From contig OV121087.1 in the NCBI GenBank assembly GCA_921293015.1, positions 36,687,235 to 36,751,234 of the forward strand: a stretch of 64,000 nucleotides of DNA, in the 5' to 3' direction. A model generated the notes under the pieces. That model saw only the letters and a list, made by a program, of their open reading frames with translations, was not told the DNA's origin and ran no database searches. Shown piece after piece: positions 25,814 to 38,387 of the stretch. Each line of letters begins with the position of its first letter. Positions within the stretch are counted from its first letter, which is position 1. The DNA is from Phorcus lineatus (lineage: Eukaryota; Mollusca; Gastropoda; Trochida; Trochidae). The position numbers and the translations under genes were made by a program.

Positions 25814-28719
25814 CCTCTCTTTCATTAGGCGCAAAACAAAGCCTAGACCATTAAAAATCAACTATTTCTCTTACAAGGGGCAACTGCTTCCTTACTTAGT
25901 CCAAATTTCATTGAAGTTATTGTTCCCTTTATTCTTGTTGACTAATCATTTTCATTCAAGTCTTTTTTTGGCGAATTTGGATTATATACTTTGAGATAGG
26001 TTTTTGTCTGGCGAATTTCAAGACTAATTTCATGTTTGCAAAGATTAAAAAATACTTTTACAAAAGTGTATGTAGCAGAGCGTGGTTTCGATCCACGGAC
26101 CTCTGGGTTATGGGCCCAGCACGCTTCCACTGCGCCACTCTGCTCCTCTCTTTCATTAGGCGCAAAACAAAGCCTAGACCATTAAAAATCAACTATTTCT
26201 CTTACAAGGGGCAACTGCTTCCTTACTTAGTCCAAATTTCATTGAAGTTATTGTTCCCTTTATTCTTGTTGACTAATCATTTTCATTCAAGTCTTTTTTT
26301 GGCGAATTTGGATTATATACTTTGAGATAGGTTTTTGTCTGGCGAATTTCAAGACTAATTTCATGTTTGCAAAGATTAAAAAATACTTTTACAAAAGTGT
26401 ATGTAGCAGAGCGTGGTTTCGATCCACGGACCTCTGGGTTATGGGCCCAGCACGCTTCCACTGCGCCACTCTGCTCCTCTCTTTCATTAGGCGCAAAACA
26501 AAGCCTAGACCATTAAAAATCAACTATTTATCTTACAATGGGCAACTGCTTCCTTACTTAGTCCAAATTTCATTGAAGTTATTGTTCCCTTTATTCTTGT
26601 TGACTAATCATTTTCATTCAAGTCTTTTTTTGGCGAATTTGGATTATATACTTTGAGATAGGTTTTTGTCTGGCGAATTTCAAGACTAATTTCATGTTTG
26701 CAAAGATTAAAAAATACTTTTACAAAAGTGTATGTAGCAGAGCGTGGTTTCGATCCACGGACCTCTGGGTTATGGGCCCAGCACGCTTCCACTGCGCCAC
26801 TCTGCTCCTCTCTTTCATTAGGCGCAAAACAAAGCCTAGACCATTAAAAATCAACTATTTCTCTTACAATGGGCAACTGCTTCCTTACTTAGTCCAAATT
26901 TCATTGAAGTTATTGTTCCCTTTATTCTTGTTGACTAATCATTTTCATTCAAGTCTTTTTTTGGCGAATTTGGATTATATACTTTGAGATAGGTTTTTGT
27001 CTGGCGAATTTCAAGACTAATTTCATGTTTGCAAAGATTGAAAAATACTTTTACAAAAGTGTATGTAGCAGAGCGTGGTTTCGATCCACGGACCTCTGGG
27101 TTATGGGCCCAGCACGCTTCCACTGCGCCACTCTGCTCCTCTCTTTCATTAGGCGCAAAACAAAGCCTAGACCATTAAAAATCAACTATTTCTCTTACAA
27201 TGGGCAACTGCTTCCTTACTTAGTCCAAATTTCATTGAAGTTATTGTTCCCTTTATTCTTGTTGACTAATCATTTTCATTCAAGTCTTTTTTGGCGAATT
27301 TGGATTATATACTTTGAGATAGGTTTTTGTCTGGCGAATTTCAAGACTAATTTCATGTTTGCAAAGATTAAAAAATACTTTTACAAAAGTGTATGTAGCA
27401 GAGCGTGGTTTCGATCCACGGACCTCTGGGTTATGGGCCCAGCACGCTTCCACTGCGCCACTCTGCTCCTCTCTTTCATTAGGCGCAAAACAAAGCCTAG
27501 ACCATTAAAAATCAACTATTTCTCTTACAAGGGGCAACTGCTTCCTTACTTAGTCCAAATTTCATTGAAGTTATTGTTCCCTTTATTCTTGTTGACTAAT
27601 CATTTTCATTCAAGTCTTTTTTTGGCGAATTTGGATTATATACTTTGAGATAGGTTTTTGTCTGGCGAATTTCAAGACTAATTTCATGTTTGCAAAGATT
27701 GAAAAATACTTTTACAAAAGTGTATGTAGCAGAGCGTGGTTTCGATCCACGGACCTCTGGGTTATGGGCCCAGCACGCTTCCACTGCGCCACTCTGCTCC
27801 TCTCTTTCATTAGGCGCAAAACAAAGCCTAGACCATTAAAAATCAACTATTTCTCTTACAATGGGCAACTGCTTCCTTACTTAGTCCAAATTTCATTGAA
27901 GTTATTGTTCCCTTTATTCTTGTTGACTAATCATTTTCATTCAAGTCTTTTTTTGGCGAATTTGGATTATATACTTTGAGATAGGTTTTTGTCTGGCGAA
28001 TTTCAAGACTAATTTCATGTTTGCAAAGATTGAAAAATACTTTTACAAAAGTGTATGTAGCAGAGCGTGGTTTCGATCCACGGACCTCTGGGTTATGGGC
28101 CCAGCACGCTTCCACTGCGCCACTCTGCTCCTCTCTTTCATTAGGCGCAAAACAAAGCCTAGACCATTAAAAATCAACTATTTCTCTTACAATGGGCAAC
28201 TGCTTCCTTACTTAGTCCAAATTTCATTGAAGTTATTGTTCCCTTTATTCTTGTTGACTAATCATTTTCATTCAAGTCTTTTTTTGGCGAATTTGGATTA
28301 TATACTTTGAGATAGGTTTTTGTCTGGCGAATTTCAAGACTAATTTCATGTTTGCAAAGATTAAAAAATACTTTTACAAAAGTGTATGTAGCAGAGCGTG
28401 GTTTCGATCCACGGACCTCTGGGTTATGGGCCCAGCACGCTTCCACTGCGCCACTCTGCTCCTCTCTTTCATTAGGCGCAAAACAAAGCCTAGACCATTA
28501 AAAATCAACTATTTCTCTTACAAGGGGCAACTGCTTCCTTACTTAGTCCAAATTTCATTGAAGTTATTGTTCCCTTTATTCTTGTTGACTAATCATTTTC
28601 ATTCAAGTCTTTTTTTGGCGAATTTGGATTATATACTTTGAGATAGGTTTTTGTCTGGCGAATTTCAAGACTAATTTCATGTTTGCAAAGATTAAAAAAT
28701 ACTTTTACAAAAGTGTATG

Positions 28720-28791
28720 TAGCAGAGCGTGGTTTCGATCCACGGACCTCTGGGTTATGGGCCCAGCACGCTTCCACTGCGCCGCTCTGCT
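28720..28791 (-). tRNA. tRNA-iMet copy 78, U8 to C
   Basis: Fourth U8C copy, again flanked by TTACAAGGGG-type spacers. Confidence 0.8.
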
Positions 28792-31700
28792 CCTCTCTTT
28801 CATTAGGCGCAAAACAAAGCCTAGACCATTAAAAATCAACTATTTCTCTTACAAGGGGCAACTGCTTCCTTACTTAGTCCAAATTTCATTGAAGTTATTG
28901 TTCCCTTTATTCTTGTTGACTAATCATTTTCATTCAAGTCTTTTTTTGGCGAATTTGGATTATATACTTTGAGATAGGTTTTTGTCTGGCGAATTTCAAG
29001 ACTAATTTCATGTTTGCAAAGATTAAAAAATACTTTTACAAAAGTGTATGTAGCAGAGCGTGGTTTCGATCCACGGACCTCTGGGTTATGGGCCCAGCAC
29101 GCTTCCACTGCGCCACTCTGCTCCTCTCTTTCATTAGGCGCAAAACAAAGCCTAGACCATTAAAAATCAACTATTTCTCTTACAAGGGGCAACTGCTTCC
29201 TTACTTAGTCCAAATTTCATTGAAGTTATTGTTCCCTTTATTCGTGTTGACTAATCATTTTCATTCAAGTCTTTTTTTGGCGAATTTGGATTATATACTT
29301 TGAGATAGGTTTTTGTCTGGCGAATTTCAAGACTAATTTCATGTTTGCAAAGATTAAAAAATACTTTTACAAAAGTGTATGTAGCAGAGCGTGGTTTCGA
29401 TCCACGGACCTCTGGGTTATGGGCCCAGCACGCTTCCACTGCGCCACTCTGCTCCTCTCTTTCATTAGGCGCAAAACAAAGCCTAGACCATTAAAAATCA
29501 ACTATTTCTCTTACAATGGGCAACTGCTTCCTTACTTAGTCCAAATTTCATTGAAGTTATTGTTCCCTTTATTCTTGTTGACTAATCATTTTCATTCAAG
29601 TCTTTTTTTGGCGAATTTGGATTATATACTTTGAGATAGGTTTTTGTCTGGCGAATTTCAAGACTAATTTCATGTTTGCAAAGATTGAAAAATACTTTTA
29701 CAAAAGTGTATGTAGCAGAGCGTGGTTTCGATCCACGGACCTCTGGGTTATGGGCCCAGCACGCTTCCACTGCGCCACTCTGCTCCTCTCTTTCATTAGG
29801 CGCAAAACAAAGCCTAGACCATTAAAAATCAACTATTTCTCTTACAATGGGCAACTGCTTCCTTACTTAGTCCAAATTTCATTGAAGTTATTGTTCCCTT
29901 TATTCTTGTTGACTAATCATTTTCATTCAAGTCTTTTTTTGGCGAATTTGGATTATATACTTTGAGATAGGTTTTTGTCTGGCGAATTTCAAGACTAATT
30001 TCATGTTTGCAAAGATTAAAAAATACTTTTACAAAAGTGTATGTAGCAGAGCGTGGTTTCGATCCACGGACCTCTGGGTTATGGGCCCAGCACGCTTCCA
30101 CTGCGCCACTCTGCTCCTCTCTTTCATTAGGCGCAAAACAAAGCCTAGACCATTAAAAATCAACTATTTCTCTTACAAGGGGCAACTGCTTCCTTACTTA
30201 GTCCAAATTTCATTGAAGTTATTGTTCCCTTTATTCTTGTTGACTAATCATTTTCATTCAAGTCTTTTTTTGGCGAATTTGGATTATATACTTTGAGATA
30301 GGTTTTTGTCTGGCGAATTTCAAGACTAATTTCATGTTTGCAAAGATTAAAAAATACTTTTACAAAAGTGTATGTAGCAGAGCGTGGTTTCGATCCACGG
30401 ACCTCTGGGTTATGGGCCCAGCACGCTTCCACTGCGCCACTCTGCTCCTCTCTTTCATTAGGCGCAAAACAAAGCCTAGACCATTAAAAATCAACTATTT
30501 CTCTTACAAGGGGCAACTGCTTCCTTACTTAGTCCAAATTTCATTGAAGTTATTGTTCCCTTTATTCTTGTTGACTAATCATTTTCATTCAAGTCTTTTT
30601 TTGGCGAATTTGGATTATATACTTTGAGATAGGTTTTTGTCTGGCGAATTTCAAGACTAATTTCATGTTTGCAAAGATTAAAAAATACTTTTACAAAAGT
30701 GTATGTAGCAGAGCGTGGTTTCGATCCACGGACCTCTGGGTTATGGGCCCAGCACGCTTCCACTGCGCCACTCTGCTCCTCTCTTTCATTAGGCGCAAAA
30801 CAAAGCCTAGACCATTAAAAATCAACTATTTATCTTACAATGGGCAACTGCTTCCTTACTTAGTCCAAATTTCATTGAAGTTATTGTTCCCTTTATTCTT
30901 GTTGACTAATCATTTTCATTCAAGTCTTTTTTTGGCGAATTTGGATTATATACTTTGAGATAGGTTTTTGTCTGGCGAATTTCAAGACTAATTTCATGTT
31001 TGCAAAGATTAAAAAATACTTTTACAAAAGTGTATGTAGCAGAGCGTGGTTTCGATCCACGGACCTCTGGGTTATGGGCCCAGCACGCTTCCACTGCGCC
31101 ACTCTGCTCCTCTCTTTCATTAGGCGCAAAACAAAGCCTAGACCATTAAAAATCAACTATTTCTCTTACAATGGGCAACTGCTTCCTTACTTAGTCCAAA
31201 TTTCATTGAAGTTATTGTTCCCTTTATTCTTGTTGACTAATCATTTTCATTCAAGTCTTTTTTTGGCGAATTTGGATTATATACTTTGAGATAGGTTTTT
31301 GTCTGGCGAATTTCAAGACTAATTTCATGTTTGCAAAGATTGAAAAATACTTTTACAAAAGTGTATGTAGCAGAGCGTGGTTTCGATCCACGGACCTCTG
31401 GGTTATGGGCCCAGCACGCTTCCACTGCGCCACTCTGCTCCTCTCTTTCATTAGGCGCAAAACAAAGCCTAGACCATTAAAAATCAACTATTTCTCTTAC
31501 AATGGGCAACTGCTTCCTTACTTAGTCCAAATTTCATTGAAGTTATTGTTCCCTTTATTCTTGTTGACTAATCATTTTCATTCAAGTCTTTTTTGGCGAA
31601 TTTGGATTATATACTTTGAGATAGGTTTTTGTCTGGCGAATTTCAAGACTAATTTCATGTTTGCAAAGATTAAAAAATACTTTTACAAAAGTGTATGTAG

Positions 31701-32690
31701 CAGAGCGTGGTTTCGATCCACGGACCTCTGGGTTATGGGCCCAGCACGCTTCCACTGCGCCACTCTGCTCCTCTCTTTCATTAGGCGCAAAACAAAGCCT
31801 AGACCATTAAAAATCAACTATTTCTCTTACAAGGGGCAACTGCTTCCTTACTTAGTCCAAATTTCATTGAAGTTATTGTTCCCTTTATTCTTGTTGACTA
31901 ATCATTTTCATTCAAGTCTTTTTTTGGCGAATTTGGATTATATACTTTGAGATAGGTTTTTGTCTGGCGAATTTCAAGACTAATTTCATGTTTGCAAAGA
32001 TTAAAAAATACTTTTACAAAAGTGTATGTAGCAGAGCGTGGTTTCGATCCACGGACCTCTGGGTTATGGGCCCAGCACGCTTCCACTGCGCCACTCTGCT
32101 CCTCTCTTTCATTAGGCGCAAAACAAAGCCTAGACCATTAAAAATCAACTATTTATCTTACAATGGGCAACTGCTTCCTTACTTAGTCCAAATTTCATTG
32201 AAGTTATTGTTCCCTTTATTCTTGTTGACTAATCATTTTCATTCAAGTCTTTTTTTGGCGAATTTGGATTATATACTTTGAGATAGGTTTTTGTCTGGCG
32301 AATTTCAAGACTAATTTCATGTTTGCAAAGATTAAAAAATACTTTTACAAAAGTGTATGTAGCAGAGCGTGGTTTCGATCCACGGACCTCTGGGTTATGG
32401 GCCCAGCACGCTTCCACTGCGCCACTCTGCTCCTCTCTTTCATTAGGCGCAAAACAAAGCCTAGACCATTAAAAATCAACTATTTCTCTTACAATGGGCA
32501 ACTGCTTCCTTACTTAGTCCAAATTTCATTGAAGTTATTGTTCCCTTTATTCTTGTTGACTAATCATTTTCATTCAAGTCTTTTTTTGGCGAATTTGGAT
32601 TATATACTTTGAGATAGGTTTTTGTCTGGCGAATTTCAAGACTAATTTCATGTTTGCAAAGATTGAAAAATACTTTTACAAAAGTGTATG

Positions 32691-32762
32691 TAGCAGAGCG
32701 TGGTTTCGATCCAGGGACCTCTGGGTTATGGGCCCAGCACGCTTCCACTGCGCCACTCTGCT
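32691..32762 (-). tRNA. tRNA-iMet copy 90, G50 to C
   Basis: The change at 32714 makes a C50/C64 clash in the T stem. The unit also belongs to the four-unit higher-order block with a shortened T-run in its spacer. Confidence 0.8.
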
Positions 32763-35667
32763 CCTCTCTTTCATTAGGCGCAAAACAAAGCCTAGACCAT
32801 TAAAAATCAACTATTTCTCTTACAATGGGCAACTGCTTCCTTACTTAGTCCAAATTTCATTGAAGTTATTGTTCCCTTTATTCTTGTTGACTAATCATTT
32901 TCATTCAAGTCTTTTTTGGCGAATTTGGATTATATACTTTGAGATAGGTTTTTGTCTGGCGAATTTCAAGACTAATTTCATGTTTGCAAAGATTAAAAAA
33001 TACTTTTACAAAAGTGTATGTAGCAGAGCGTGGTTTCGATCCACGGACCTCTGGGTTATGGGCCCAGCACGCTTCCACTGCGCCACTCTGCTCCTCTCTT
33101 TCATTAGGCGCAAAACAAAGCCTAGACCATTAAAAATCAACTATTTCTCTTACAAGGGGCAACTGCTTCCTTACTTAGTCCAAATTTCATTGAAGTTATT
33201 GTTCCCTTTATTCTTGTTGACTAATCATTTTCATTCAAGTCTTTTTTTGGCGAATTTGGATTATATACTTTGAGATAGGTTTTTGTCTGGCGAATTTCAA
33301 GACTAATTTCATGTTTGCAAAGATTAAAAAATACTTTTACAAAAGTGTATGTAGCAGAGCGTGGTTTCGATCCACGGACCTCTGGGTTATGGGCCCAGCA
33401 CGCTTCCACTGCGCCACTCTGCTCCTCTCTTTCATTAGGCGCAAAACAAAGCCTAGACCATTAAAAATCAACTATTTATCTTACAATGGGCAACTGCTTC
33501 CTTACTTAGTCCAAATTTCATTGAAGTTATTGTTCCCTTTATTCTTGTTGACTAATCATTTTCATTCAAGTCTTTTTTTGGCGAATTTGGATTATATACT
33601 TTGAGATAGGTTTTTGTCTGGCGAATTTCAAGACTAATTTCATGTTTGCAAAGATTAAAAAATACTTTTACAAAAGTGTATGTAGCAGAGCGTGGTTTCG
33701 ATCCACGGACCTCTGGGTTATGGGCCCAGCACGCTTCCACTGCGCCACTCTGCTCCTCTCTTTCATTAGGCGCAAAACAAAGCCTAGACCATTAAAAATC
33801 AACTATTTCTCTTACAATGGGCAACTGCTTCCTTACTTAGTCCAAATTTCATTGAAGTTATTGTTCCCTTTATTCTTGTTGACTAATCATTTTCATTCAA
33901 GTCTTTTTTGGCGAATTTGGATTATATACTTTGAGATAGGTTTTTGTCTGGCGAATTTCAAGACTAATTTCATGTTTGCAAAGATTAAAAAATACTTTTA
34001 CAAAAGTGTATGTAGCAGAGCGTGGTTTCGATCCACGGACCTCTGGGTTATGGGCCCAGCACGCTTCCACTGCGCCACTCTGCTCCTCTCTTTCATTAGG
34101 CGCAAAACAAAGCCTAGACCATTAAAAATCAACTATTTCTCTTACAAGGGGCAACTGCTTCCTTACTTAGTCCAAATTTCATTGAAGTTATTGTTCCCTT
34201 TATTCTTGTTGACTAATCATTTTCATTCAAGTCTTTTTTTGGCGAATTTGGATTATATACTTTGAGATAGGTTTTTGTCTGGCGAATTTCAAGACTAATT
34301 TCATGTTTGCAAAGATTAAAAAATACTTTTACAAAAGTGTATGTAGCAGAGCGTGGTTTCGATCCACGGACCTCTGGGTTATGGGCCCAGCACGCTTCCA
34401 CTGCGCCACTCTGCTCCTCTCTTTCATTAGGCGCAAAACAAAGCCTAGACCATTAAAAATCAACTATTTCTCTTACAAGGGGCAACTGCTTCCTTACTTA
34501 GTCCAAATTTCATTGAAGTTATTGTTCCCTTTATTCTTGTTGACTAATCATTTTCATTCAAGTCTTTTTTTGGCGAATTTGGATTATATACTTTGAGATA
34601 GGTTTTTGTCTGGCGAATTTCAAGACTAATTTCATGTTTGCAAAGATTAAAAAATACTTTTACAAAAGTGTATGTAGCAGAGCGTGGTTTCGATCCACGG
34701 ACCTCTGGGTTATGGGCCCAGCACGCTTCCACTGCGCCACTCTGCTCCTCTCTTTCATTAGGCGCAAAACAAAGCCTAGACCATTAAAAATCAACTATTT
34801 CTCTTACAATGGGCAACTGTTTCCTTACTTAGTCCAAATTTCAATGAAGTTATTGTTCCCTTTATTCTTGTTGACTAATCATTTTCATTCAAGTCTTTTT
34901 TTGGCGAATTTGGATTATATACTTTGAGATAGGTTTTTGTCTGGCGAATTTCAAGACTAATTTCATGTTTGCAAAGATTGAAAAATACTTTTACAAAAGT
35001 ATATGTAGCAGAGCGTGGTTTCGATCCACGGACCTCTGGGTTATGGGCCCAGCACGCTTCCACTGCGCCACTCTGCTCCTCTCTTTCATTAGGCGCAAAA
35101 CAAAGCCTAGACCATTAAAAATCAACTATTTCTCTTACAAGGGGCAACTGCTTCCTTACTTAGTCCAAATTTCATTGAAGTTATTGTTCCCTTTATTCTT
35201 GTTGACTAATCATTTTCATTCAAGTCTTTTTTTGGCGAATTTGGATTATATACTTTGAGATAGGTTTTTGTCTGGCGAATTTCAAGACTAATTTCATGTT
35301 TGCAAAGATTAAAAAATACTTTTACAAAAGTGTATGTAGCAGAGCGTGGTTTCGATCCACGGACCTCTGGGTTATGGGCCCAGCACGCTTCCACTGCGCC
35401 ACTCTGCTCCTCTCTTTCATTAGGCGCAAAACAAAGCCTAGACCATTAAAAATCAACTATTTCTCTTACAATGGGCAACTGCTTCCTTACTTAGTCCAAA
35501 TTTCATTGAAGTTATTGTTCCCTTTATTCTTGTTGACTAATCATTTTCATTCAAGTCTTTTTTTGGCGAATTTGGATTATATACTTTGAGATAGTTTTTT
35601 GTCTGGCGAATTTCAAGACTAATTTCATGTTTGCAAAGATTAAAAAATACTTTTACAAAAGTGTATG

Positions 35668-35739
35668 TAGCATAGCGTGGTTTCGATTCACGGACCTCTG
35701 GGTTATGGGCCCAGCACGCTTCCACTGCGCCACTCTGCT
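35668..35739 (-). pseudogene. tRNA-iMet copy 99, acceptor- and T-stem mutations
   Basis: Two substitutions: 35673 turns C68 into A (breaks G5:C68 in the acceptor stem) and 35688 turns G53 into A (breaks the conserved G53:C61 pair). With two stems damaged this copy is probably inactive. Confidence 0.7.
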
Positions 35740-35998
35740 CCTCTCTTTCATTAGGCGCAAAACAAAGCCTAGACCATTAAAAATCAACTATTTCTCTTAC
35801 AAGGGGCAACTGCTTCCTTACTTAGTCCAAATTTCATTGAAGTTATTGTTCCCTTTATTCTTGTTGACTAATCATTTTCATTCAAGTCTTTTTTTGGCGA
35901 ATTTGGATTATATACTTTGAGATAGGTTTTTGTCTGGCGAATTTCAAGACTAATTTCATGTTTGCAAAGATTAAAAAATACTTTTACAAAAGTGTATG

Positions 35999-36070
35999 TA
36001 GCAGAGCGTGGTTTCGATTCACGGACCTCTGGGTTATGGGCCCAGCACGCTTCCACTGCGCCACTCTGCT
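35999..36070 (-). tRNA. tRNA-iMet copy 100, G53 to A
   Basis: Shares the G53A change with copies 99, 105 and 107. It breaks the conserved G53:C61 pair that closes the T loop and lies in the B box. Confidence 0.8.
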
Positions 36071-37653
36071 CCTCTCTTTCATTAGGCGCAAAACAAAGCC
36101 TAGACCATTAAAAATCAACTATTTCTCTTACAAGGGGCAACTGCTTCCTTACTTAGTCCAAATTTCATTGAAGTTATTGTTCCCTTTATTCTTGTTGACT
36201 AATCATTTTCATTCAAGTCTTTTTTTGGCGAATTTGGATTATATACTTTGAGATAGGTTTTTGTCTGGCGAATTTCAAGACTAATTTCATGTTTGCAAAG
36301 ATTAAAAAATACTTTTACAAAAGTGTATGTAGCAGAGCGTGGTTTCGATCCACGGACCTCTGGGTTATGGGCCCAGCACGCTTCCACTGCGCCACTCTGC
36401 TCCTCTCTTTCATTAGGCGCAAAACAAAGCCTAGACCATTAAAAATCAACTATTTCTCTTACAAGGGGTAACTGCTTCCTTACTTAGTCCAAATTTCATT
36501 GAAGTTATTGTTCCCTTTATTCTTGTTGACTAATCATTTTCATTCAAGTCTTTTTTTGGCGAATTTGGATTATATACTTTGAGATAGTTTTTTGTCTGGC
36601 GAATTTCAAGACTAATTTCATGTTTGCAAAGATTAAAAAATACTTTTACAAAAGTGTATGTAGCAGAGCGTGGTTTCGATCCACGGACCTCTGGGTTATG
36701 GGCCCAGCACGCTTCCACTGCGCCACTCTGCTCCTCTCTTTCATTAGGCGCAAAACAAAGCCTAGACCATTAAAAATCAACTATTTCTCTTACAATGGGC
36801 AACTGCTTCCTTACTTAGTCCAAATTTCATTGAAGTTATTGTTCCCTTTATTCTTGTTGACTAATCATTTTCATTCAAGTCTTTTTTTGGCGAATTTGGA
36901 TTATATACTTTGAGATAGGTTTTTGTCTGGCGAATTTCAAGACTAATTTCATGTTTGCAAAGATTAAAAAATACTTTTACAAAAGTGTATGTAGCAGAGC
37001 GTGGTTTCGATCCACGGACCTCTGGGTTATGGGCCCAGCACGCTTCCACTGCGCCACTCTGCTCCTCTCTTTCATTAGGCGCAAAACAAAGCCTAGACCA
37101 TTAAAAATCAACTATTTCTCTTACAATGGGCAACTGCTTCCTTACTTAGTCCAAATTTCATTGAAGTTATTGTTCCCTTTATTCTTGTTGACTAATCATT
37201 TTCATTCAAGTCTTTTTTTGGCGAATTTGGATTATATACTTTGAGATAGGTTTTTGTCTGGCGAATTTCAAGACTAATTTCATGTTTGCAAAGATTAAAA
37301 AATACTTTTACAAAAGTGTATGTAGCAGAGCGTGGTTTCGATCCACGGACCTCTGGGTTATGGGCCCAGCACGCTTCCACTGCGCCACTCTGCTCCTCTC
37401 TTTCATTAGGCGCAAAACAAAGCCTAGACCATTAAAAATCAACTATTTCTCTTACAATGGGCAACTGCTTCCTTACTTAGTCCAAATTTCATTGAAGTTA
37501 TTGTTCCCTTTATTCTTGTTGACTAATCATTTTCATTCAAGTCTTTTTTTGGCGAATTTGGATTATATACTTTGAGATAGTTTTTTGTCTGGCGAATTTC
37601 AAGACTAATTTCATGTTTGCAAAGATTAAAAAATACTTTTACAAAAGTGTATG

Positions 37654-37725
37654 TAGCAGAGCGTGGTTTCGATTCACGGACCTCTGGGTTATGGGCCCAG
37701 CACGCTTCCACTGCGCCACTCTGCT
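37654..37725 (-). tRNA. tRNA-iMet copy 105, G53 to A
   Basis: Carries the same T-stem-closing-pair variant as copy 100. The spacer just before it on the plus strand has the GATAGTTTTTTG marker, as do those preceding copies 99 and 107. Confidence 0.8.
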
Positions 37726-38315
37726 CCTCTCTTTCATTAGGCGCAAAACAAAGCCTAGACCATTAAAAATCAACTATTTCTCTTACAATGGGCAACTGCT
37801 TCCTTACTTAGTCCAAATTTCATTGAAGTTATTGTTCCCTTTATTCTTGTTGACTAATCATTTTCATTCAAGTCTTTTTTTGGCGAATTTGGATTATATA
37901 CTTTGAGATAGGTTTTTGTCTGGCGAATTTCAAGACTAATTTCATGTTTGCAAAGATTAAAAAATACTTTTACAAAAGTGTATGTAGCAGAGCGTGGTTT
38001 CGATCCACGGACCTCTGGGTTATGGGCCCAGCACGCTTCCACTGCGCCACTCTGCTCCTCTCTTTCATTAGGCGCAAAACAAAGCCTAGACCATTAAAAA
38101 TCAACTATTTCTCTTACAATGGGCAACTGCTTCCTTACTTAGTCCAAATTTCATTGAAGTTATTGTTCCCTTTATTCTTGTTGACTAATCATTTTCATTC
38201 AAGTCTTTTTTTGGCGAATTTGGATTATATACTTTGAGATAGTTTTTTGTCTGGCGAATTTCAAGACTAATTTCATGTTTGCAAAGATTAAAAAATACTT
38301 TTACAAAAGTGTATG

Positions 38316-38387
38316 TAGCAGAGCGTGGTTTCGATTCACGGACCTCTGGGTTATGGGCCCAGCACGCTTCCACTGCGCCACTCTGCT
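38316..38387 (-). tRNA. tRNA-iMet copy 107, G53 to A
   Basis: Fourth G53A copy, two units from copy 105 and in an identical spacer-marker context, so the two probably arose by a two-unit duplication. Confidence 0.8.
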
